NCBI GenBank assembly: GCA_001305115.1
Contig: BCAA01000006.1
Location: 1 to 64,000 of the forward strand
DNA length: 64,000 nucleotides
Reading direction: 5' to 3'
Origin: Clostridia bacterium UC5.1-1E11
Lineage (GTDB): Bacteria > Bacillota > Clostridia > Oscillospirales > Acutalibacteraceae
Shown: piece after piece, positions 10,201-19,836 of the stretch
Layout: each line of letters begins with the position of its first letter
How positions within the stretch are numbered: position 1 is the first letter of the stretch
Program-made: the position numbers and the translations under genes
Notes under the pieces: model-generated
What the model saw: only the letters and a program-made list of their open reading frames with translations
Database searches by the model: none
What the model was told of the DNA's origin: nothing

Positions 10201-13200
10201 CTGGCCAAAATCGCTGCCCACATAGCGCGCGCCAGCACTTCACGGACAACTTCCTGTGTGCGGTCCGGACGGCCCGCATAGTTGTACATATACGGAATAT
10301 GGTGCGACGGCTGGTTGCTATGTCCATACAGGCCCATCTTCAGGTCGCGGGCCTCCACCATCTCATGGATGGTGCCGTCCTGAACCAAATCCGGGGAGGC
10401 ATTGAACAATCCGTCCAAACGCTCTGCCAATTTTTCACGGCCGCCGTAGAGGTTTGCCAAACCCTGGCCATCCTGCGGCACCGTGAACGCCATGTTGAAG
10501 GCATTCGTTTCTGTGTAATCGCCCCACCAGATACCGGGGTTGAAGTCATCGCTGCTGGTACGGAAAGCGCCGTTGACATCGCGGCCCATGAACCAGCCGA
10601 TCTCGTCGTTAAACAGATTGACATAATTCTGTGCGCGGTTGAGATAATACTGTTCCTCATCGGCATATCCCAGCGCCTTAGCCATCTGGTAGATGCCAAA
10701 GTCATTGATATAGCCTTCCATCGACCAAGAGAATCCTTCACCGATGTCCAGGCTGGTATAGCCATTGAAAATAGAGCGGGTCAGATCATTGCGTCCGCCG
10801 TTGGTCAGGTTGTTGGAGACCACAGAGGCGTTCTTAATGGAGGACCAGAAGGCATTCTCCACCTCAAAGTCCAGACCCTTCTTTGCTGCATCTCCGAAGA
10901 TTACGTCGGAACTTGTGCCGACCATGCTGTTGGTGCCGCCCGGAGCGATCCAACGCGGTACCCAACCCTGGTCATTATAGTGCTCGACAAGCCCGTTGAG
11001 CATCTCAATGTCCTTCGACGGAGTAAACAGCGAATAGGCCGCCCAAGTGGTACGATAGGTATCCCAGAAGCCGTTGTTGTAGTACATCACGCCGTCCTTG
11101 ACCTCATGCGAGCCATACGGGCTGCGGTACTGCCAACCATCTTCAGAGCCTTCGCCGGTCTGTTCGGAGAGCATGTTCGGATACATGAACAGGCGGTACA
11201 TACCGGAATAGAAGCTGGTCATCTGATCCGGGGTCGCGCCTTCAATTTCGATGATCCCGAGCTGGTCGTCCCAAGTCTTTTGAGCCTTGGCAAAGATCTC
11301 ATCGAAGCCTTCATCCTCTGCAATCTCTTGCTGGAGGTTCTTTTTGGCCTGTTCGATGCTAATAAAGGAAGTGGCGACCTTCATCTCGATCACTGTTTCG
11401 CCGGAAGAGGCCTTCTCAAAGCTGGCAATGCCGCCCTTTCCGATGGAACGTCCCGTCGTAAACGGCTGGCTGAACTCGCCATAAACATACATACGCTGCA
11501 TACCATTGCTGTTGTGGTCAGAATATGCAGTAAAGCTCTTTCCATCCTCGCCAAAGGTGGTCGATCCACTGGCGCGGTCGCTATCGAGCAGAATGTTGCA
11601 GTACGGAGCGTTCTCCGGGAAGGTGAAGCGAAGAACCGCCGCATGTTCGGTTGGGGTGACTTCCATGGTCACGCCGCCCGCCTTCTCGTCGTCTTCATTG
11701 AAGGTCACGCTGTAGTGATGCGCCTTTGCGATTTCATTTTCATGGGTAAATGCAGCGCCACGCACGCCGGTTCCAATACTGGTAACCGTAGCCGGGTCAA
11801 AGCTGCTGTTTGCCATGAACTCATAGGTGCCGCGCTCGCCGGTCCAATAGGAAGCCTGGTGGCTGATTGTCAGATGTTTCAGCGTGTTACCATCGCGGCT
11901 CAGCTGATAGTTGTACATCTTATTGTCGCCGGCGCGAGTCACAGGCGCCCAGAAATTAAAGCCGTGCGGCATCGTGGTGCCGGGGCAGACCAAGCCGCGG
12001 GAATAGCTCGTGCCATCGTTGGTGCCGCGCAGGGTATACACATAGTCGGAAAGATGTTCATGTTCGACCTGCGGGACTTCTTCAATACGGATGTCGTCGA
12101 TGTCCGCGGTAAAGGCATCATCCGCACCGGTGGGATTAGAAGGCTTGTGGTAACCGACCAACACCTTCGTAATAGTCTTACCGATCGTGTCCTCACCTGA
12201 AGCAATGTAGGTGGAGATCTTATTCCACTGCTTGGTCGTCAGGGTCTTGGAGAGTCCCTGCTCCATTGGCGAGACGACATTTCCATTTTGATCCACGGCA
12301 TTCAAGTCGCTCAGATAGGTACCATCACTGAATCCGAGATCCACTGCGATATAAGTAGAGGTGTACTCAAAGTCATACGAGCCGGTCGTCCACTCCGGGA
12401 AGATCGTATAGCTCAACTGCGTATTTTCCGTTACCGGGATATTCAGGCCGTCGTAAATGACGTTATACGCATACGCTTCGCCTTCTCCCTTGTGATAACC
12501 AGTGACCTTCAGTGCCTTATCTCCTGTCCAGCCCTTATTGGAAGCTGCATCGTGCACAGAAGCCGGTCCGCTCTCAATGGTGGTCCCCATGACCGTTAAA
12601 TTGATATCGTCGTCCGTCTCATCAAGCGTCGCAATATTCAGGTCGGCAAACTGGACCATCCCACTGTCGCCGTTGTTCTTGGTGATGTTGATCTTATAGT
12701 AGGCATAGGCGGTATCGTTTTCAAAGGTGAATGTCTTGCTTTCATAGCGGCTGTTGAACCGGACGCCGGTTTGGCTGTCGAGTTCTGTCCAGGTTGTTCC
12801 ATCATTGGAGCCAGAGAAGGTCCAATCCACCGGGTCACGCGCTTCCGCATCGTTTGCTGAAACAATCGAATATGCCTTGACCGCTTTGGGCTCCTGGATC
12901 TGGAACGATACCCACACCGGGTTCTCTACCGAAGCACTTTGCTTTGCAAGGAATTTCGTCCCGGAATTGTTGTCGAAGAGTTTCTCTTTTGTTTCATTAT
13001 TGTTATGGTTTTCCGAACCTTGAATGCTACTCAGCTCCACCAAGCTGGTAATGTCGCCTACCAAGCGATCCGCTGTAGTGGAGGACACGTTTTGAGCCTT
13101 TCCCTTGCCATCCACGACTTCCAATGTGTTGGCCTTGAAATTATCCGACCATTCCTCGTCATTTTCAAACGACGTAAAGAAGCTTTTCCCTCCTCAACGC

Positions 13201-13288
13201 GCGCCGAGGCAAAGGTCGAGAGCACCGACCCTGGAACCGCTAAGGTGGCTGCCAGAGCCATCGCTATGATTTTCTGGAACCTTTTCAT
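7243..13288 (-). CDS. giant secreted GH92 alpha-mannosidase with CBM and FIVAR repeats (two frame breaks)
   Basis: About 2015 residues after rejoining. Signal peptide 1-29; F5/8 type C (CBM32-like) domain about 80-218; a second beta-sandwich about 230-400; GH92 catalytic region about 410-1120, with GDEDNGEMSAWYILSALG and GQGLANLYGG typical of the family. Then another F5/8 C domain (about 1180-1296), a FIVAR repeat, a CBM6/35-like domain (about 1368-1516), four more FIVAR helical repeats and a C-terminal beta-domain. No LPxTG anchor is visible. GH92 enzymes are Ca2+-dependent exo-mannosidases acting on host or yeast N-glycans. Start ATG 13288 has AAGGAGG. Frame breaks lie at 13185-13188 (missing A) and 10223-10232 (missing base in a GC repeat). 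Two ROK repressors flank it. Confidence 0.9.
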
Positions 13289-13815
13289 TGTTTTCCTCCT
13301 TTTCTCGTGTCTATACGACCAGATTGCCAAATGAGCTTCCTTCCCCTCCTTTTTCATGTTCCTGCCTGCCAGTTTATCAAACAAATTAAACAATAAAAAT
13401 AAACTCACAGCGCAAATATAAGTAATTCAGCTACATTCTAGCAACCTTTCTTGTAAAGGTCAAAGGGGGATTCTTTAGAAAAAGGCGGCGCTTTTTTGGA
13501 TTTTTATTAAACTATTTTAAAATCTAATGATATTTTCTTAAATATCCTCTTTTTTAATTCTTTAATCTATTTATAAACCATTGTGTAGGCAAATTTATCG
13601 ATATTCTTTTAATAATTCTTTGAATAAGTAAAAAACATTAAATGGGACGTTCCTTTCAGAATACCTCTGTCTTGAAAAGAATACAAATTCACAAACCTTA
13701 CTCTTTGTTCAAATCATTTAAATATGGGCGCTACTGTTACCTACAAGGAAATTCCCAAAACCTTTTATGTTTTTAACACTAGCCGGGTGTGACGATAAAG
13801 CAACCCGTTCGTTCT
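13289..13815. other. AT-rich spacer upstream of the GH92 gene
   Basis: No gene is visible in 527 bases. The sequence is strongly AT-rich with poly-T/poly-A tracts and should contain the GH92 promoter reading leftwards. I could not assign a confident -35/-10 pair. No repeat of the families found elsewhere in the window is present. Confidence 0.6.
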
Positions 13816-14997
13816 TCAAGAGGGAGGGAAAGGCGAAGTTCCCTCCTCTTCATAACCTTCTATTCGTCCATATTCAAAAAGTTGGCGTAACGCGAGGCAA
13901 CCGCTTCCATAAAGGGAAGAATCCATGCCAAAGCGAGATTTTTTTACTCGGATTTTCAAATAGTCTTGCGAAAACTTTCTTCGGTTTAGTTCCCGCTCCA
14001 TTTGTTCCAGGTATCGCGCTGGTAAATGCGTCCCATTATGTCCTACCAGGATGGCTTGGGGATTGAGAAGGTTTACCGCGTTGACAAGCGCCCTTGTAAT
14101 CTTCTCGATTACATCCGATAAAACCACATCAACGTGTGGGTCTTCTGTCTGCGCACAAAAGCTGGCAAAATCACCCGCTTGTCCGGTCGCCTCCCGCAAG
14201 CGTGCCTCGATGACTGGCATCCCGACATATTCCTCCAGACATCCCCGGTTTCCACAACCGCACTCCGGACCATTGCAGTCAATGCTGGTATGCCCCAGCT
14301 CTCCGGCAAAGCCGCTGCTGTTTTGATAGAGCCCGTCGTTCTCGATGATCCCCGATCCAATTCCGGTGGATAGGCCGACATAGAGGAAATTATGAAATTC
14401 ACGCCCCGCCCCAAAAAGCTTTTCCCCCAACGCAGCGCAGTTCATATCGTTGTTCAGCTCCACTGGCAGTCCCATGTGGTTGCTCAACAGACGCCGCAAG
14501 GGCAAATTGGACACTCCGAAGAAGTTGGGCGGGTTCAGCACAACGCCGCTGCCCACATCCAAGGGTCCCACCACGGACACACCGCACCCCAAGATATTGC
14601 TTTCCTGTATGCGAATTCGGTCTACAGCGCGGAAAAGCTTTTGCAATATAGAATCTGTGTTCTCTTGTGCAAAAGGTTCCTCTTCCTTCTTCAGAATCCG
14701 GAGTTTTAGGTCGAACAATACGGCTGTCACGCCTTCACGCCCCAATTGTACGCCCAGCACCTTCGGTGCCCCCGGCGAAATATCCAGAATGATGGGATTC
14801 CGTCCCACGCCGGCGTTGCGCTCCGGTGCGCGTTCCACCACATAATCCTGTTCCATCAGACCGGCAATGATATTACTTACCGTCATTTTTGTCAGCCCGG
14901 TCCGCTGCGCAAGTTGAATGCGCGACACGCCGTCATGTGTGCAGAGCAACCGCAACAGCAGTCCCCGATTTTGATATTTTAAATTTTGATTGTTCAT
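13816..14997 (-). CDS. ROK-family transcriptional repressor
   Basis: This 393-residue protein has an N-terminal winged helix (LLRLLCTHDGVSRIQLAQ, then KMTVSNIIAGLMEQDYV) and a ROK effector domain with the zinc motif CGCGNRGCLEEY around residue 260. It sits between the GH92 gene, same strand 530 bp downstream, and the divergent response-regulator operon. It could therefore control either or both. The divergent spacer to 15352 is AT-rich and palindromic in parts, as ROK operators are. The frame is intact. The effector sugar is unknown; mannose or a mannoside is a guess from context. Confidence 0.88.
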   Translation of the reverse strand: MNNQNLKYQNRGLLLRLLCTHDGVSRIQLAQRTGLTKMTVSNIIAGLMEQDYVVERAPERNAGVGRNPIILDISPGAPKVLGVQLGREGVTAVLFDLKLRILKKEEEPFAQENTDSILQKLFRAVDRIRIQESNILGCGVSVVGPLDVGSGVVLNPPNFFGVSNLPLRRLLSNHMGLPVELNNDMNCAALGEKLFGAGREFHNFLYVGLSTGIGSGIIENDGLYQNSSGFAGELGHTSIDCNGPECGCGNRGCLEEYVGMPVIEARLREATGQAGDFASFCAQTEDPHVDVVLSDVIEKITRALVNAVNLLNPQAILVGHNGTHLPARYLEQMERELNRRKFSQDYLKIRVKKSRFGMDSSLYGSGCLALRQLFEYGRIEGYEEEGTSPFPPS

Positions 14998-15153
14998 TCC
15001 CGTTTTTTGTCAAACGTATCCCTCCGCTTTGGAGTAAACCAGTTTTCCCCTTTTTATGTACCCATGGTTTGGAAATATCGCGCAGAGCGTTATTCTTAGA
15101 ATCGTTTTCTGAGGATACTCCCTTTCGCAGCCACTTTCTTACGCCCTGGTATA

Positions 15154-15183
15154 TTGACTTTACTAATATACATATTATATAAT
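15154..15183 (+). promoter_or_regulatory. sigma-A-type promoter for the two-component operon
   Basis: TTGACT at 15154 and TATAAT at 15178 are separated by 18 bases, within an AT-rich 354-bp divergent spacer (14998-15351) that otherwise holds no gene. The long leader of about 160 bases before the ATG at 15352 shows no riboswitch that I recognise. Confidence 0.6.
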
Positions 15184-15351
15184 AATTTAATAAAAATCAA
15201 ATGTTTTTGTAGAATGAATAAATTTTTGTATATTTTTACGGTGTTTATTCGAGCAGAACTCAGTGAAGTAGGAGGAATTCTCCCCATGGGGAGGGGATTG
15301 TCCGGAAACGTTTGTCGCCACAAGCTGGCAAAGGGGAAAGGGAGTTGTAAG

Positions 15352-16949
15352 ATGATAAAGGTAGTCGTCGCGGACGACGAAGTCAAAGTTTGCCAATTGA
15401 TCTGCAATTTGGTCGATTGGAGTGCCTTCGATATGGAAATCGTTGCAGTTGCTCACAATGGAGAAGAAGCGCTGGAAATGGTAAGGCAATACCACCCAGA
15501 TCTGTTGGTAACGGATATTCGCATGCCCGGCTGTGACGGCCTCGAAATGATCGCCAGAGCTAAGCAGCTTTCGGACACACTTGAATTCGTCATCATCAGT
15601 GGGTACCGTCATTTTGAATATGCGCAAAGCGCCATCAAATACGGGGTTTCCGATTATCTTCTCAAACCCATTCAAAAAGAAGAACTCTGTGCCACGCTGG
15701 AAAAGATGCGCCGGCGGTATCAGCTGCGCAATGAACAGCTCAGCAACGAGGAGCGTCTGCGTATGCGGTTACAGAGTGACATCGACAAGCTGCGTTCCGG
15801 ATTATTCACACATCTGTTGAACGCCGATCCAGATGGTCCTCTCACACTGGAACAGGCAAATCGGGACTACCATTTTCAGTTCACGCCCGGACTGTATCAA
15901 ATTTTCATCGTGAAGGTGGACTGCCCTCTTTCGCGGGACAGCATCAAGGTCTTGGAAGAAAAAATATTACATACGCTATGCACCGCCCTGCGCCCTGTAT
16001 GCAGCGATATGGAGGTCTGCTTTACGGGAAGCCGCGCCTACAGCGTTTTGAACTACCCAGAGGAACGCCGTGGTACCGTGCGCAAACGCATTCTTTCTGC
16101 TATGGATGAGCTCCTGGTCCAACTCGGCCTGTTTGAAAACACACAGCTTACCATCGGGCTGGGCAAGGCGGTGGAGGAAGCCGAACAGATGGAGGCCTCC
16201 TTGCACAGCGCAGAGTCTGCTGTCGCACAACGTCTATTAGAGGGCACAGGAAAGGTCATTGAGGCAGCCGTTCCAACGGAACCATTTGACACAGATAGCC
16301 TTCTTTCGGCACTCACCTGCGAAGTAGAAGCAGCAATGGAGGTACTGGACCGTGAGGCGCTGACGGCGGCTTTAAAGAAATTTCAAAGGGAGGCGCTTGC
16401 AGCGCCGGGGATCAATGGACAGCGCCTGCTGGCTCTGTCCTTAAAGGCGTGCCGGATTTATCTGATGGTGTTACATAAACACCAAATCCACGTAGAAAAC
16501 GCGGATGAGCTTTACCATCGCTTTTCTCAGAAAAGCGATGGCTGTGGAAGTTCGCAAGAGCTTTTTCGGCATCTCAATGGCATCCTCTGCGAATCTTTAG
16601 ATTCCATTCTTCAAGATCGCCGGCAGGCCGAAAAAAGCCGGTGCGCGCTGCAAAGCAATATATTCAGGAGCATTATATGCAGCCGATCAGTTTGGAGGAG
16701 GTCGCGGATTTTGTTGGCTTCAACGCCTCCTATTTCAGTACCCTCTTTAAAAAGGAGAGTGGTAAAAACTTTTTGGAATATCTCTCCGAAGTGCGGATGA
16801 ACCGTGCAAAAGAGCTCCTCAAGCAGACCAATTTTACGGTGGCAAATATTTGTAGCCAAGTCGGATACAGCGACCTGAAACACTTTACACAGAGCTTTAA
16901 AAAAGCAACCGGATTAAAGCCAAACGAGTTCCGGAAGCTCTATTCGTGA
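15352..16949 (+). CDS. YesN/AraC-type response regulator (frameshifted in this sequence)
   Basis: About 532 residues. Receiver domain 1-120 has acidic residues VVADDE and phospho-acceptor Asp in LVTDIRMPGCDG. A long middle region follows, and two AraC-type helix-turn-helix motifs lie at the C-terminus (ISLEEVADFVGFNASYFST and VANICSQVGYSDLKHF). This is the regulator half of YesM/YesN-like systems that switch on sugar transporters. The frame breaks at the A6 run 16631-16636, where one missing A restores KKPVRAAKQYIQEHY. The ATG at 15352 has AAGGGAG. The next gene, the histidine kinase, starts 20 bp downstream. The likely target is the sugar transporter at 19.8-23.5 kb (inference). Confidence 0.9.
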
Positions 16950-16968
16950 TAAAGGACGGGGACTACAA

Positions 16969-18006
16969 ATGAAAAAGATACAATCCCGCTATCTATTTGA
17001 CCGCTGTATGTTGTTTATCCTTGCCTTAGCCGTTTTGGCTGTGCTTTTGTTGGTCGCTCTGGCGATCTATATCGCAGAGGAACCCTGGGCCACCTGGGCG
17101 GTACTGGGGGGCGCCGCTCTGCTGGGGGGTGCACTCTATTTTGGTTACCGATGGGTGTATCTTCCCTTCCGGGAAACGGAAAAAATGCTCGAACTATTTG
17201 TTGACGGGTATTCCATGAACAGCCCGTATGAGCTTCGTTATCCGATGAGCCCTGGCATGGAGCGCGCGCTGGACAAGCTACACAGTCTATTGAACACCAG
17301 AGAGCTCATCAACGCCAGCAAAAAACAGGCGCAATATTTGGCCCTGCAAAACCAGATTAATCCCCACTTCTTATACAACACCTTGGAGGGGATTCGCGGA
17401 GAGGCGCTCGCCGCAGGGCTGGATACCGTCGCAAAGATGACGGAGGCCCTCTCCACCTTCTTCCGCTACACCATCTCCAACGTGGAACATCTTGTCTCCT
17501 TGGAGGACGAACTGCGCAATATTGAAAATTATTATGTCATACAACGCTATCGCTTTGGCGAGCGCATCAACCTGAGCATTGAGTACGACGATGAGGATGA
17601 CCGTGACGAACTCAGCAAGTGCCGGATGCCCAAGCTGACTCTTCAACCAATTGTCGAAAATGCCATCATCCACGGCATTGAATGTAAAATTGGGCGCGGC
17701 AATATCCGTATTAAATTGGAGGCCACCCCCAGTCGCTTAATCATCACGGTATCGGATGACGGCGTCGGTATGGATGAGGCGCGCCTGCAAAAGCTCAACC
17801 GTGAGTTGGAGACTCCCTTTTTGGACTTTGTCACCCCCGATCGGGAAAAGCGCGGCGGTATTGCTATCATCAATGTCAACAGCCGCATCCGCCTTCTCTT
17901 TGGGGAGCAATATGGCGTCACTATCTACAGTACCGAAGGGGTTGGCACGGATGTAGAGGTCACCCTCCCGCGGATCACCGGCAAATCAAAGGATTATACA
18001 CCATGA
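16969..18006 (+). CDS. YesM/LytS-type sensor histidine kinase lacking an extracellular sensor
   Basis: This 345-residue protein has two adjacent transmembrane helices (residues 14-35 and 42-62) with only a few residues between them. A HAMP-like linker follows, then the His_kinase box QINPHFLYNTLEGIRGE (phospho-His in PHFLYN). The HATPase has the N box PIVENAIIHG and the G box DDGVGMD. YesM relatives normally carry a large extracytoplasmic Cache domain between the helices, which is missing here. The signal must therefore come from the membrane, the cytoplasm or a partner protein. The gene overlaps the pseudo-ATPase gene by 4 bp (ATGA), implying translational coupling. Frame intact. Confidence 0.9.
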   Translation: MKKIQSRYLFDRCMLFILALAVLAVLLLVALAIYIAEEPWATWAVLGGAALLGGALYFGYRWVYLPFRETEKMLELFVDGYSMNSPYELRYPMSPGMERALDKLHSLLNTRELINASKKQAQYLALQNQINPHFLYNTLEGIRGEALAAGLDTVAKMTEALSTFFRYTISNVEHLVSLEDELRNIENYYVIQRYRFGERINLSIEYDDEDDRDELSKCRMPKLTLQPIVENAIIHGIECKIGRGNIRIKLEATPSRLIITVSDDGVGMDEARLQKLNRELETPFLDFVTPDREKRGGIAIINVNSRIRLLFGEQYGVTIYSTEGVGTDVEVTLPRITGKSKDYTP

Positions 18007-19515
18007 AAAAAGAAATTATGCGTTTGGACCGTGTCACCCTGATGGAGGGCGAGGTTACGCTGCTGGATGACTTAAACCTGCACATATTTGAGGGCGAAAT
18101 CATGGGGCTTGTCTGTCTCAATTCCAATGGGCAGGACGCTTTGGTGAATCTCCTTTGTCAAAATGTTCCCATACATTATGGATATATTTACTTCGAAGAG
18201 CAGCTGGTCAATAGCTATCGCCACAGTTCCATGGAGCCCAACCGGGTGGCCGTGATTGAGGAAAAAGCCACATGGCAGAAGGGCTCAGCGTTGCAGACAA
18301 TATCTTTGTTTTGCGGCGGGGGTTCAAAAATATCTGATCGCCCCGCGGATTTTGCGTGCACAGCTCTCGCTGTTTACGCAGGAGCTTGACGTGCAGATCG
18401 ACGCCGGGGAGCTCGCCGGAAATCTCACCCATTTTGAACGCTGTGTCGCTGAGCTTTTGAAGGCCATTATTTCTGGGGCCAAGCTGGTGGTTCTTCGCGA
18501 CATCAGCAATTTTCTCGGACCAGCCGATCTGATCCATTTTTTAAAATTGCTTCGCCATTATGCAAAAGAAGGCCTCTCCTTTCTCTATATCTGTAATCAC
18601 CATGAGGAGACCTTTCGAATCTGTGACCGTGTAGCTCTCATGGAAAACGGCCGTGTACGAAAGCTTTTGTTCCGGGAAGATTTCCGAGACGAAATCATCC
18701 TGCACTATGCCCTGGACTTCCGGCATCCATTGACACCGCCTGTTCGACCGGAACAACGCAACGGAATGCTGAAGTTGCGTCATCTCTTTACAGACCATAT
18801 CCACGACATGAACTGTACCATTGAGGAAGGGGAATGTGTCGTTCTGTTGGACAGCAACAGCCTCGTTCTGAACGACTTGGCCGATCTGATGACTGGCGAT
18901 CGATTCCCTCAAGCGGGAAAGATCCTTCTGGATGCCCGAGACTGGTGTTCCAACCATGAGAAACTCAAGCATAAGGTCTCCTTTATCCGGGAAAATCCCA
19001 TCCAGACCATGTTGTTCCGAGAAATGTCCTATATTGACAATCTCTGTTTTGCGATGGACTGGCGATGCCCTACTCTGTGGATGAGCCGGCGTATTAAAAA
19101 AAGCATTCTTCTGGAATACGAACCGTTGATCGGCAAGGACATACGCGCACAGGACATCACCCATCTGTCCCCCTATTCCCTCTATAGCCTGATCTATTAC
19201 CGGGTTCACCTGTACCACCCCAAGGTGGTCTTTTTGATGCAGCCTTTCGCCGGGGCTGATATGTATCTACGCCACCATTTGATTCATTTAATCAATAAGC
19301 TGCGAGAGCGAAAAATCACCGTTGTCATTTTGGCCGTCAGCCTCTCTGATAGCCTCTTTGTTGCAGACCGCCTTTTGATGTTTGAAGACGGAAACCTTCG
19401 CAAAGAGTACCTGCGGGATGAATTTCATCATCTTGCGTTTGCCCCCGGGCAGTCGCTTCTTCATCTCTCAAGCGAAATGGCAAATACAGATACCTCTTCC
19501 CTAGACTCCTACTAA
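18003..19515 (+). CDS. RbsA-like tandem ABC pseudo-ATPase (two frame breaks)
   Basis: About 504 residues, the size and two-domain layout of RbsA/MglA sugar-transport ATPases, but the nucleotide motifs are gone. The first Walker A aligns as CLNSNGQDA where RbsA has GENGAGKST. The first Walker B reads VVLRDISN instead of ILDEPT, the second Walker A VLLDSNSLVL, and the second Walker B FLMQPFAG. Both signature motifs are absent. The surrounding fold pattern is kept (for example ADRLLMFEDGNL). It is coupled to the histidine kinase by a 4-bp overlap and lies upstream of a normal RbsA transporter, so a sensory or adaptor role is likely (inference). Missing A residues at 18262-18266 and 18326-18330 break the frame; restoring them gives SHMAEGLSVADNIFVL. 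Confidence 0.8.
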
Positions 19516-19563
19516 CCGATTTTTTCCACGGTTTTTCGATCAAAATGAAACGCATTTGAAAAA

Positions 19564-19590
19564 GGGGACACCTCTGGGTGTCCTCTATCT
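19564..19590 (+). terminator. hairpin after the pseudo-ATPase gene
   Basis: GGACACC and GGTGTCC form a 7-bp stem with a four-base loop, followed by a mixed T/A tail. It would separate the two-component operon from the transporter operon only partly. Confidence 0.5.
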
Positions 19591-19721
19591 ATATTCGCGC
19601 AACCTTTCCTCCTTCTTGCTTCATCATAATCTATCTAAATATTGCCAAACTATTCGAAAAAAGAATTCATAACGCACAAAATTTCCAAAAGGAACCCCCC
19701 ATAAGACCAAACACAGCCCCC

Positions 19722-19750
19722 TTATGTTTCCAAAGCGGGAATGCTATAAT
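19722..19750 (+). promoter_or_regulatory. extended -10 promoter of the sugar ABC transporter
   Basis: TGCTATAAT at 19742-19750 is an extended -10 element. The matching -35 position (TTATGT, 17 bases upstream) is weak, which fits a promoter that needs an activator such as the AraC-type regulator upstream. The rest of the 321-bp spacer 19516-19836 shows no gene. Confidence 0.55.
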
Positions 19751-19836
19751 AAAGCCATCGTAAAGACAATTGACTAACAGAACGAAACGGTATTTCCACA
19801 AGACCGGATCGTTCCAGGAAAAGATAGGTGGATTTG

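Noticed and set aside
10161-12200. 679-codon open frame on the plus strand inside the GH92 gene
   Set aside because: It is antisense to a conserved glycosidase, has no ribosome binding site or family resemblance, and is a by-product of GC-rich codon use.
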